From: Styela clava
Lineage: Eukaryota > Chordata > Ascidiacea > Stolidobranchia > Styelidae
Assembly: GCF_964204865.1 (NCBI RefSeq)
Contig: NC_135262.1
Location: forward strand, 10,106,001 to 10,170,000
Reading direction: 5' to 3'
Length of the DNA: 64,000 nucleotides
Positions 37,762 through 49,795 of this stretch are shown in pieces. The translations under genes and the position numbers were made by a program. Position 1 is the stretch's first letter. The number at the start of each line of letters is the position of its first letter. Below the pieces are notes generated by a model. It was not told the origin of the DNA. It ran no database searches and saw only the letters and a program-made list of their open reading frames with translations.

Positions 37762-38259
37762 TGTCATTGATCAGTCATCGAGGTATATAAAATGTCGCTG
37801 CTTGTCAGATTTTGTATTGATTTTAATAATTAAAAGTTTTTTACTAAAGGCTAATTACAATTACTATTAAATGCTCTCGAAATTTCTGTTTTTTTTATAG
37901 ATATATACCAATTGTCGACAAACTGCAACGCTGGACTTTGTTTTGAATTTAGTCTGAAAATAGTCATAGTTTATAAAACCATGTTGTTGTTAAAATCTGC
38001 ACAACATATTAAAACAGTGATTGGCAACTGATTTGATTATTACTTGCCTGTTTTATCTTACGTTCAAGCTATCATCTCTAGGATATACCCCGCGCAACGA
38101 CCTGACGTCGATTACGCAAAATGTAACAGAGCATATCGATACATCACGTATACACGTGTAAGGGTGAGTTCGTTGGGTGTCGCCTGCGGTAATGGAAGTT
38201 CGGAATGGAAGGAAGACAATCTATATTTTAGAGGCGAAATTTTTGTATCTTACGAATAG

Positions 38260-40080
38260 AATCGAAAGACCCTCATGCAGGTTTCAAACACACAAAATCC
38301 TATTCCACATACAAATATCATTACCGAACGAACATGATGTGGCCCTTTGTGTTTGATTACAGGACGAAAAATAGGATACTAAGAATTGTATCTAACGGCC
38401 ATAATAGAACCCGATAGCGGATATCCTACTTTGAACAAGGAATCTGCTTATAGACATCGTTGCGTTATTAGTCACGCAAAGCGTTGCGCTAGTTTCGCGA
38501 TTGTTCTCTCTCTACGCGCCACGTAATCTGCAATCCGTGTCAACTAACATGCTATAATATAAATAATGAAAGAGATATTTTCGCTTCAGCTATGTCATGA
38601 AAACTCATTATAAGTTCTCTAACCACAATGAAATGCTTATCAAATCCACCTAGTAAAATGAAAAAATATGTCACCGACAGATCAAAATTAGTTTAATTGT
38701 ATTGTAATTAATTAGTATTATAAGTTTATAGTATTTCAAAGAAACACCGTACCTGATGAAAAAACGAATCGACCTTTTGCAGTACATACTTGAGTGTCAC
38801 ATTCATTCAGTCCCTATATCCGTATTATCTCCTTAAAGCAAAGCTAATCACAATTGTGCGTGAGACAAAACTAAGTTCTCAACATAGCATTTTTGTTTAT
38901 AGGATGATTGCATAAATCATGATGCTCTTAACGTTGTGGAGGAAGTAACCTTACATAAACTTTGCATTGTGTAAAAATGATCGACATATAGAAACATAAA
39001 ACCAATTCGTGACAAAAGATTTTATCAAATCTCCATTGAAACGAATCTAACAAATCACTGTGTGCTAAACATAATATTTAATCAATGTAGGTTCAACTAA
39101 AGCTCTATATTAAGTAAAAAATACAGACGGACTATATTTAGGAACTTGGAATGTACTTGTAATGTGGCGAGCTTCACGTAAATCTAATACATAAATTTCA
39201 AAACGGAAAATTTAACGTTTGTCGACAGATGTGGTGCACGTTACCCATTTACTGTGACTGTCTATAGATACTATAAAGTCTGAAAAAATAAAATAAAAAC
39301 GGATTCGCTGATTATTACAATATTTAAATGGGTACGTATGCTTACGTTCCGTGTCATCTGAAATTGAATAAGTAAGTTTCAATATTCATTATTGATTGAA
39401 GGCCGAATTATGATTAATTCACATGATATATTTTGGAAATACTCATGCCTACAAACAATTATAGAAAGGTTTATGATGATACTTGAGAAAGAAAAATAAG
39501 AAATTTATTTATTTCAACCTGGCCAATATTAGGGTATGATTCGTCTGACCAAGCATTTCATCAAACACTAAGGCACTATTGAAAACTCGTCTGTAAATTT
39601 TTTGTGGTGTGCCCCTTTCCCTGGTGCCCCAAGCACGTGCTTATATTGCTTAATGGTTAATCCAGCCCTGGTCATATGACCCCAATCGCCTTTAGGACTA
39701 CTCCGTATGCTGTAGCACACCGATGCATTGATCCAACAACCAAAATATTCACAATGACTGGTGCTGTTTCTTTGACGCTACCTAGTGTACGCCTCACATA
39801 TACATACAGTAAGTTGGAGGAACCAGACGTTGGTAAGCTCAATGCCGATTTCAAGTTCAAGGATCGCAGAATAATACCATATATTGATTGAAATTAAGAC
39901 TATATGTTAATCTTAAAGAAAAAATATTGTGAATTATGCGAAACTTTATAAATTATCATCCCGGTTTTAACAGTGAATTCTCTAACTTTTTAGTTGAAAG
40001 AAGATTGCTGGCACTCGTTTCTTGAGCATGGGTAAGTAAGTGATGGAGAAGAAAAGTGATGTAAATATTAGAGTTTATAT
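38260..40080. other. Intergenic region with one SINE-body fragment
   Basis: No supported gene. The stretch 39515-39672 matches the 3' body of the SINE at 20103-20405 (shared gcttaatggttaatccagcc). The open frame at 39676-39891 begins right after it and has no other support. Confidence 0.45.
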
Positions 40081-41734
40081 TTTTTCATGATTGGCAAATA
40101 GAAGCGAAGCATTCACAAATTATATGATAAATACCTTCCGTGAATTATGGATAAAAAGTTACGCAAAAAATATCGATACTTTTAGAATTTAGTTTTAGGT
40201 TATATTGAGTAATACACAAAATAATAGAGTTTTCAATCAAGAATGACGAACTTTTGAAGAATCAGTCAAAAATTGTATTTTTATCACAAAAACAAATCGT
40301 TAAAAGATATTTAATCCATCTCTTCATAAATGAGAAATTAACTGTTGCAAGTATTATAATCCTTGGTTAGTGTTGTATATTTTTGAGATACATATGGAGC
40401 ACTTATATCGGGATTGAGCTGATTTTTGTCACTTAACTTCGTAACACTCATGTGCGAAAAAAGAAATTCGGTTTCATATGAATTACTTAACAACATATAT
40501 AATGCTACGGCAAATGCTTTCATGCTTTCAAAAGAGTTTAATAAGAATTCCCCTCTGAGAGAATTAGATTTACTATCGACTTCCAAGGCATTAAGTTCAC
40601 TCCCATTGAGATACGTTGTTATTACAGATTTCCGTAGTACCTAATTTATATTTTTAAATTTTGTTTTCCCAATGGCATTGCATGCAGGAAAAAATGGACT
40701 GCCAAGTAGCATAATCTCATATAGCATAACATATTCTCATATAACTCCAAAATATGGAACTACACTCCCTAGTTCATGCTCTTTCCTTGTGAAAAGCAAG
40801 TTGCAAGAATGAAGAGATAAAATCATTATCATATCACGAACATAGTAACAGCCTTGCTGCCAGTAGCTGCATATCGATACCAAAGCTACTACAGTAGTTT
40901 GATTATTGTTATGTTGAAGACTGAAGTAATCTGCCTTTATTATCACTTCTCATCAGTTAACTGTCACCGAAAAATCGGTGGGTCATTTCATGACTCGCTG
41001 GTCAATGGTACGCCATCTCTGGTATATATAATTATAGCTTACTATGTCATGAAAATGTTATTTTTTAAAACGTGAAATTACATTATTTACAGTAATAATT
41101 CGACAATTAACACTGTGAACGCCCTGAGACCTGGAGACATTACATCACAATGATTAAATGCATTCAGTTCTTTAATGCTGTTACGCAAATATGTCCGCTT
41201 TCAATATAAACATTATTGCATATGTACTATATATTTTAGCATACATAGAAACACTAAAACGTCTGAATTAATCCCCATTGAGAAACGCCTCCGCGTTGTC
41301 TTATACTGAACCAATTGGCTGCAAGATGTCATCTTAGCCCGTCACTTATAACGTTTCAACTAAACTTGATCAACTTTTGAATCCGTCCTCTTGAACCGCC
41401 TGACAACAGCAAACGGAATTGTCTGAAACAGTACTTAAATGCGCACTAACGTCTGAGTCAAGCGATTATTTAGAAGCGCTCTTCGAAATAAAGGAAGATC
41501 GGCAGCGCCAATTGTGTGTGATGATCTATAATAATACTATATTGGATAACGCGTTTGGATTACCGTCTTTGGTCAAAGCTATCCAAACCCTCTTCGTCAT
41601 GCTCCGTCAATGCGTAATAACCAGGCATTTTCAGAGACCATTTTTTCAAGGTTTACTGAAGCATAATAACATATAGATAATTGTAAGAAAATAAGAGAAA
41701 AAAATATGTATATACATTTGGATGTTGGCATATA

Positions 41735-42120
41735 CCGCGTTTTCCCGAAAACAGGACCTAGGCTGAAAATCAAACCTAGCCTTAATTTTAAAAATTATTT
41801 CAATACGAGCCATCCCCTTAAAATAAGACCTTGGCGATAGTGCGAAATTTTGTTTGACCTAGTCGACAGCAAGAAATCTCTCCTGCACCTTTTACATGAT
41901 TAATAAACTTTATTTTGCTGTTATTTTGAATAAAAATGTGTTATTTATAAGTAAATGAACATCAGTTTTCATATTTTGTATAGATAAAAATCTCGTAACT
42001 CTTTCTTTGTAATTTTGTTTTTGATAAATTGAAATAAGAGACATACCCCCAAAATAAACCCTTGTGCTATTTTTCAAATATTAAGTTGAAAAGACCCTGT
42101 TATATTTTTTGGGAAAACGG
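41735..42120. mobile_element. ~0.38-kb TIR MITE inserted at TA
   Basis: The ends taccgcgttttcccgaaaac and, inverted, taccgttttcccaaaaaata are flanked by TA-rich target sequence. Blocks B and C carry the empty site (near 49,600 and 55,120), which proves insertion after the blocks separated. The internal sequence has no coding capacity. The superfamily is not assigned. The boundaries are accurate to a few bases. Confidence 0.75.
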
Positions 42121-42292
42121 TATATAGACAATCGTACCTTCACGACCGCCAGGAGCAGTAATAATCCGTGAATCAACCTGAAAAGAATAAGTTATTAAAA
42201 AACGGTGTTGACAAAACTTCAAAAATGAGTTACAAAAAAATCAAGCGAGTTTTATAATGACTTACAACCGCATTTCGTGGTATGGTATATAC

Positions 42293-42715
42293 CAGAGGTG
42301 GGCAAAGTTTTTTGGCCGGGTGCCGAAAATTCGGCTCAACCGTATTATGTGCACCAAGATGACGCACAACCTGAACCCTAACCTGTTACACATACTATGT
42401 TCAAGTTGTGCGCTATCTTGGTGCACATACTACGGGAGCACCAACACTTGTGTCACTTAGACAGGCGGGCCATGTAAGTGGGCCGTGGAAAGTTACATTT
42501 TATGAACAGAATTTAATTACATTGTTACAAAATCAAAAGGGGAAAACAATAAGCCGAAACTAAGTTTAATCGCAATCTCAACAAATTCTTTCGAATATTT
42601 TTTAGATCAAACATCTGAATTTCGTTTTAGTTTGGTTGTGGCAGCATCGGGCGGGCCAGATTGATTTAATCAACGGGCCGGATTTGGTCCGCGAGCCGTA
42701 GTTTGTCAATGTCTG
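42293..42715. mobile_element. hAT-type MITE with 8-bp target duplication, carrying a nested insert
   Basis: The ends cagaggtgggcaaagttttt and, inverted, cagacattgacaaactacgg are flanked by gtatatac on both sides (42285-42292 and 42716-42723). At about 42330-42440 a perfect-looking arm pair (gcaccaagatgacgcacaac versus gttgtgcgctatcttggtgc) forms a separate hairpin ending in the catactacgggagcacc motif of the local MITE family, so it is probably nested. Confidence 0.9.
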
Positions 42716-42774
42716 GTATATACAATAATTTCAACATTCATTTTTAATTTTGAAAAATCAGTTAATTTTCGAAT

Positions 42775-45077
42775 TTAGTTTGCATTTTTCTCTTTGTTTG
42801 CAGCCACAATTCCATCGAACATTTTTCTAAACTTTGCCACAGAATCTCCATAACAAAAAGCAACGGCGGGTATTTCTTCCATTTTCTTTTTCCATTCTAG
42901 AAGGCGTGGATATTTGTCAAAATTTAGCTCAGCAAGAAGATATTCGATACCAGCAACGACAGCAAATGCGGAATAATCTAAACAATATTACCATATTGTA
43001 AAATGCTATCAACGATTTCCTGCAATTCATTTAACAGTCTCAATTTGAATTAAAATTTTTGTGATGTTTTTCAATCAATATTTGTATCATGTTATGCAAG
43101 AATTAAAAATTACCATTATAATACCTCATTCGAAAGTTTTGACTCAAAACGAATCATAATTGAGGATATTATAACAAAATAAATTATTAATGTGAGCGCA
43201 CGATAATTATATAAAATTGTATTAGTTGAAGTTTTGTGTTGACTATGATATTGGCTGATTTCGAAATGAACCGAGTTTAAAATGGTGACAAAAATAGATG
43301 AAAACTAACGAGCTTAACAACCAAACGATCTGCTAGTGGGAAACAATTATATGGCATGTCTTCTATTTCTTTCAATACATGAGAACAATTATGCATAAAA
43401 TTTTGTGTATGAACCGAATTCTGATAGCGATTCGGATTTGTGCTCTCATTGAAGTACGTAAATCCGATTTTTGGACAATCCTGAAACGCTTCCGTTTTTA
43501 TTTCCCCAAGAGTGCCATTTCATATTTTGTCATTTCAAAGTTATAAAAAAAATTAAATCAAAGTTGCGCACTTTATTTTGGTCCTGGAAATAAAATATTT
43601 AATGAAAATTAATGGTGCTGGAAATAGCCATTTTACCTGCAACGGTAATATAATCTGACACCATATATTCTTGTTGTGTAAGTCTTCTTTCTAAACGAAT
43701 ATAGATGTCTTCTATCGCAGGCCATCGTCCAGGAATTGGACCCGTTTCTCCACGAAAAAGAACTCCAACGATATTCTGAAACAGAAAGGGAACATTGAAT
43801 TCACAGCAAATATGAATCGCTTTTAGCATAACTACATCCCTACTCTAGTGTAGGGCTACTCAACTATTTTTATCGAAGGTCCGCAAACAAAACTTCAAAA
43901 TTATTTGGGTCCGGTCTTTCCAGAAATGATATTCCGGCGTCCTTAAACGAGCACTTCCTCGACCGACTGATGATTAGTAGTAAATTAAAATTGTTTATTA
44001 TGGTGTTATAGTTCTTTTGGTATATATTCAAACTATAAAAGTCATTTTATATTAGGAAATTCAAATAGTGGGGCTAATGATCCAAAATAAATAATTAGGT
44101 GCGGTCCAAATCCAATACTCGAAAGGTCCGGATTCGGACCGCGGTCCGCCAGTTGAGTAGCCCTGCTCTAGTGTATCTTATGTCCACACATAATTGGTGT
44201 TTGGGAACAGTGGATTGAATAGGTGGAAATAATATAAACACATAATGATCATTTTTAGGTAATTACTGAATGTCTAATAAAAAGAAAAGCGTGTAATATC
44301 AATAACTTACGAAATATTCCAAAATATTTGTGAAGAACTGGAAATCTTGGAAGAGCAATTCGTTGACTTTGAACTGTGCGTTCAATTCTGTCGGATATAG
44401 TTTCTTTTCTTCGTCATTTTTCTCATATTTTGAGCAGAGATAGCAAATGATAGCCCGACTGTAAAAATACCCGTACAAGTTTAACAATAATAACCTTGAT
44501 TTGAAACAAGAAATTGAAAAATTTCAAATTTCTGCTATAGTTTTTGCAAAAGGTTTAATTTGTCTGAAACATGCTTTTCTTTGTGTAAACTTTTGTAGAT
44601 CCGCCCGGAATAAGAACAAATGTACATGCAAATGAGATCGAATCCTTTCAGTTCAGACCAGTTACGAATTTACGATCGAATTGACTAACAATAATTCCTA
44701 TCGTAAAATGTTAACACAGTAATACTAAGGCTTTCAAACAACTTCATATAATAACAGAGAACAAAGTAATATCTATCCATTAGTTATTAAATATTAATCC
44801 CTGCAATAAATAACAAACACATTTCTCGTAAAACTTTGGTTAATTACTAAATATATAAATATATAGAAATTTACCTTTCTCCTAGCCCAAAATTCCCATC
44901 AACAATATACGGTACTTTGCCTTCAGGGTTGATTGCTAAATATTCTGGACTTTTTTGATCCTTTTTTCCTAAAAGATCAATGTATTTCTTTTCGTATGGG
45001 ATTGCAAGGGCTTCTAACACCGACCAAACAACTTTAGCCGGCGGGCTTAGGGGATGCCAATAAAACGTCAATACCAT
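42775..45077 (-). CDS. Glutathione S-transferase, delta/theta-like (GST-1)
   Basis: Minus-strand exons 44875-45077, 44311-44458, 43637-43775 and 42775-42977 join in frame (phases 2, 0, 1) to 230 residues. The N-terminal thioredoxin-like half has the putative catalytic Ser11 in WHPLSPPAK, the cis-Pro VP at KVPYIVD, and the glutathione-binding ES-RAI motif spanning the first junction. The C-terminal half has the N-capping region DYITVADYSAFAVV and a KYPRLLEW helix, as in delta/theta GSTs. The enzyme conjugates glutathione to electrophiles in the cytosol. The start is MVLTFYW: the in-frame Met further upstream lies on the far side of the TATA box. A hAT MITE (43851-44165) sits in intron 2. Confidence 0.93.
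43851..44165. mobile_element. hAT-type MITE with intact 8-bp target duplication, in GST-1 intron 2
   Basis: 315 bp with inverted ends tagggctactcaact and agttgagtagccctg and flanks ctctagtg at 43843-43850 and 44166-44173. The paralogous position in GST-2 (near 50,930) reads ctcgagtgtatcgta without the element, a clean empty site. Confidence 0.95.
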
Positions 45078-45150
45078 TTTGAATCGAGTCGCTGAAGCGT
45101 GCAGTTTTGTTCTTGATGATTTGTGACCAGTCTGAGGAAACCGAGTTGGT

Positions 45151-45192
45151 TTTATATACAATACGGACAACTACGTCATTCTCTTAATGACG
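45151..45192 (-). promoter_or_regulatory. GST-1 core promoter: TATA box and inverted CRE-like pair
   Basis: On the minus strand, CGTCATT-N5-AATGACG (45174-45192) lies just upstream of TATATAAA (45151-45158), about 75 bases before the ATG. Both elements recur at the same spacing in GST-2 and GST-3. TGACG is the half-site of ATF/CREB and related bZIP factors. Confidence 0.75.
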
Positions 45193-45909
45193 CCATAGTA
45201 TGACGGTCCTTGTCGCAATCGTTATTCAATGACATAACGAATGGCGTAATATTATTTTAGCGGGAAATACCAGATTTTTTTACGACATCGATGTGAAATA
45301 CTTCAACGAGCTAATCCACGCCATGTAAATTTGCTACATTCTTCGCTGCAATGTCGCAATGGAAAATCGACAGCCGCGTATGTATGCATAAAAGTATCTA
45401 TGAGTCTGACGATTGAATATTGTTAGTCCAACACTAATTTTGTGTTTAAAAACTATTGAAATATATATAAGCATATATTTTACCAGAGAATATACTTATA
45501 ATTGTTTCGTGTTAAAAAAATCAGGTCACGTGATCTCAAATTCGGGTCAAAATTTTGCTCCGGATCATTCTAGTTTAATAATATAGTGTCGTTGTCGCGA
45601 GGAAAACAATCGTCCAAATTTTCATGATTGTAATCGTTTCTATTTTCAACATCGTAAAACAATCAAGAGGTGGCAGTGGAGAAACTGCAAGAGCAAGAAA
45701 CCTCAACCAACCCTTGCAGCATTGGCATTCAGAAGTGTATTTATATTATCATTGGATGGATCCTTAACAGGAGTTAAAGCATAATAATTCTCTATTAGCG
45801 TGATAAAAGACAAGGTTTTATTTCGAAAATTTTTTGCTATACCAAAACATTTATATGGTGTGATATACTAACATAAATGTATTCCTGAACGTTTCGTCTA
45901 ACCGGGGTC

Positions 45910-45933
45910 AGACTTGTTCAGACAAGCATGTCT
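45910..45933 (+). promoter_or_regulatory. p53-family-like response element upstream of GST-1
   Basis: AGACTTGTTC and AAGCATGTCT, separated by 4 bases, each match RRRCWWGYYY at all ten positions. The site is about 0.83 kb upstream of the GST-1 ATG. It is conserved in the other two blocks while surrounding sequence has drifted. Confidence 0.5.
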
Positions 45934-46199
45934 GTGCACACAAATAATGCTTATCGATTTGTTGAGTTTGTTCTTAGTATAGAATTACAATTATGGACAC
46001 TTAAAGAACAAAAGGGAAGTCAAGTTAAAATGTCAATTCATGAAGTAGCCCTGTCGTTTAGTACGGAGCAATTAAAAAAAAATAAAGCAATTATACTCAA
46101 TTATCCGACCACAGTGTTTGTTAAGTTCATGGTGGGTTCGAGGCTACAATGTCACACAACTGTCGACCGGACATAACTGTACTCTGAAAATAAGTAAAG

Positions 46200-48180
46200 A
46201 GCAATTATTAAACGCATAAATCATACATAACGTTTAAACTAGTAAATAATTCGAAAATTCATTGCCAGGATTGCTATGATCCAAATTTGTGAATAAAAAG
46301 TTGTTGGTTATTTTAGTTTGTCCACATTGCTTGGCTTTGAGAATTGTTTCTCAAAATCGGAAAGTCGTTCATTAAATGGCTTAGTTGACCGAAGTCCTCT
46401 TTTTCTTGATGCTCCTGGTACGTTTCGTTATTTGATATTTTGTGTCAGCCTGTTTTGCCAATATATTGCATCACGCACTTTTTATACTGAATATTCAAAT
46501 AAGTAAAATTTCCAAAGTAGCATGATTTTCTTTGATTGATGTTTAGTTGAACTTCTGTGACTTTGTCAGCGCTCGTTTATGTTTCCTCGAATATTTGTTG
46601 GTTGGTTTAGGTATTTCAGTTTTCGATCTTGCTCTAACTAGTTTGTCACACTGTCTAATATCAACAAGATTTTTTTCAAAATTTGAAAAAATGTGAATGA
46701 ATGTTTATTGGCCCTCATTCAAGTTGTAACTATTGTTGCTATTTCAGTGCTCGCTCTTAATCGAAGACCTGCACGAGATTCATCAGTGCCAAGAATATTT
46801 ATGTCATCGGCAAACAATTTGGAAATAATGAAAGACAATGTATTATATCGTGAATACCAAAAAGACCCCAAGCAAGATTCACGTAGAAACCGCCAGTGAG
46901 TAGTTGGCATGGCCGGTTCATGCCTTTCAGAGCTCCTAAGCACTTCCGATTCTGGTGCCCTCTATATATGGAAAATACTAATAATGAACTGGTGATTTAT
47001 ATGTTATCTGAATTTGAATAGAAAATATTAGTATTCAATAGTAATTTATTTAGGGGCAAATAACGATTATTTTGCATGATTTTTGTGGGTAAAAATATGT
47101 GCTGGAGCCAGCCGCGATGATTTTTCTATTTTCTTTTACATTCAATCTTACTTTTTTGCCTCGAGACCTTGCTAATTTCTATTTTCACTCTATGTGTCTT
47201 TATTACAACGCTAGCTTTATCTTTATTTTTATTTTTTCCCTGGTTTATTCTCACTACTAACGGCTTGATGCTCCCGCCAGCCTGGATTTTCATATTTTAT
47301 TTAATTTCATCTCAATTTCCCCTTGGGTCTTTATCTTTATTGTATATTTTCCTTATCTGTGAAATGACCTGGACATCGCGGATTTTTTTTTTTCTATTCT
47401 CATTCCCGTATTAATTTTCATTGCCTCGTTGCTGATTTTACGTCTTTTTTTCTTGACTGCTTGATTTCCCTACAAACTCTTTCTTGTCCGCTTCAGCCAG
47501 TCTCGATCGATGACTGTATTCATTTTTTCAATTCCATTCACATTTTTCTATTTTCCTTCATAATTTTTTATCTTAGCGCCTGATTAATTTCTTTCTGCTT
47601 GCGGATTGTATTCTTTTTTTATTCATATTTTACTTTTCTTTCACATCTCAATTTTTTCCTTGAGGTGCTCTTTTTTCAAATTTTCAATTATCCTATTCAC
47701 TCAACATTTTCTTGAGTTTTTTCATTGCACGCGCTGGTCACTCACTGGCTGCTTCGGCCAGTCTTGTTGATTACAACTATAATTTGTATTTAACTCTCAC
47801 TCGTATTCCTCACTGACGAGGGTCCTCTTAATTAACGACGTCACGCTTGGCAGCTCACGACGAGAATAATTACCCCCAAAAAATTACATTGAACATACTT
47901 CGTTGATTTAAAGCAGGTGTAATTATGCCTCAATAGAAGACGTTCAACTGGGACTATCACGTGCGATGCTTTAACTACTTAATTGTTCATTTCAGTTTAT
48001 TTTTCACAAGAAAACTATGCAATCATCGGGACAAGATACATGAGATTATTCAAAGGTGTGAGTCTGCAAACCAAATTTTTGACTGTCAGTGGATTCAGTT
48101 ATCAATAAGTTTCTTCATTATTAACCGATGATTATTTTTAGTATATTTTCCCTCATCCGATTTGTAACTTTTGTTGCTAT
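46200..48180. other. Spacer between GST blocks A and B, pyrimidine-rich in part
   Basis: No gene supported. 47,140-47,760 is strongly T/C-rich on the plus strand. The motif actgacgagggt...acgtcacgcttg near 47,812-47,850 recurs at 59,617-59,670. The motif gctcgctcttaatcgaagac occurs at both 46,751 and 48,189, marking a repeat at the edges of this spacer. Confidence 0.55.
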
Positions 48181-49795
48181 TTCAGTACTCGCTCTTAATC
48201 GAAGACCTGCACGAGATTCATTACTTTCATTGAAACGAAGCATTTACAAATTATATAATAAATACCATCCAAGAATTATGGTAAAAACTTACGCAAAAAA
48301 TATCAATACTTTATGATTCATTTTTAAGTTTTAATGAGCCAATCACAAAATAATAGAGTTTTCAATATAGTAGATATCAGGGATGACGAACTTTGTAAGA
48401 AGAATAAGTCAAAAATTTTGTTTTTATCACGAAAAAAAATCGGTAAAAGATATTTAATTCATATCTTCATAAACGAGAAACATATTGTTGCATTTTCCCA
48501 CAAGTATTATAATCCTTGGTTAGTGTTGTGTAATTTCGAGATACAGATGAAACACATATATATATCGGGATTGAGCTGATTTTTGTCACTTAACTTCGTA
48601 AGACTCATGTGCGAAAACACGAATTCAGATTCATATGAATTACTGAACAACATATATATTGCTACGGCAAATGCTTTCGAAAGAGTTTAATGGGAATTCC
48701 CATCTGAGAGAATTAGATTTACTATCGACCTCCGAGGCATTAAGTTCACTCCCATTGAAATACGTTGTTATTTTTAGATTTCCGTAGTACTTAATTTAAA
48801 TTTTTTTATTTTGTTTTCCCAATGACATTGCATGCAAAAAAAGAATAGACTGCTAAGTAGCATACAGTTCTCGTATAACTCCAAAATATGGTACTACACT
48901 CCCTAGTTCATGCTCTTTTGCTGTGAAAAGAAAGTTGCAAGAAATGAAGAGATAAAATCATTATCATATTACGAACATAGTAACAGCCTTGTTGCCAGTA
49001 GCTGCATATCGATACCAAAGCTACTATAGTAGTTTGATTATTGTTATGTTGAAGTAAGCTGCCTTTATTACCACTTCTCATCAGTTAATTGTCACCGAAA
49101 AATAGGTGGGTTACTTCATGACCCGCTGACCAATGATACGTCATCTTTGGTAATTATAGCTTGCTTAGCTTGATTTTTTGAAAAACTCAAAAATATAATT
49201 ACCATGTAACCATGTTTACAGTAATAATTCACCAATTTACACTGCGAACGTCCTAAGACATTGAGATATTACACCACAATGAATGCATGACTTCAGTTCA
49301 TTAATGCTGTTACGCGCATATGGCTGTTCCCATTATAACAATATTGCAGATGTACATACTATATACTTTAAAATACATAGAAACAGCATGCATTATCTAT
49401 AATGCTATGTTGGATAACGCGTTGGGATTACCGTCTTAGGTGGTTCAAAGCTATCTTAACCCTCTTCGCCATGCTTCGTCAATGCGTAATAGCCAGGCAT
49501 TTGCAGAGCCTGTTATTTCAAGGTTTACTGAAGCATAATGGCATGAATATAATGCAACAAAATGAGAGAAAAAAATATATGTATACATTTGGATGCTAGC
49601 TTGTATATGGACAATCGTGCAATCACGACCGCAAGAAGCAGTAATAGTCTGTGAATCAACCTGAATACAAAAAGTTATATAAAACGGGTCGAAAAAACAT
49701 CAAAAAAGTCAATAATTAGTTACAAAAAAAAGTAAGTTTAGTAGTATGACATATCCATATAGTGTTTCCAACAAATATCATTCTTCAAAAATCAA

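Larger units (their letters stand above)
40090..46180 (-). repeat. GST duplication block A
   Basis: Paralogous to block B (48,190-53,060) and block C (54,420-58,160) over flanks and gene alike. Shared landmarks on the plus strand are cattcacaaattatatgata (A) / catttacaaattatataata (B), the gtaacagccttgctgccagt segment, the GST exons, and the p53-like upstream site. Block A is the most diverged and carries three transposons absent from B and C. Confidence 0.85.

Noticed and set aside
45078..45170. Upstream in-frame Met codons extending the GST-1 N-terminus (and likewise in GST-2 and GST-3)
   Set aside because: The extension would translate through the TATA box, and MVLTFYW gives the standard GST N-terminus.
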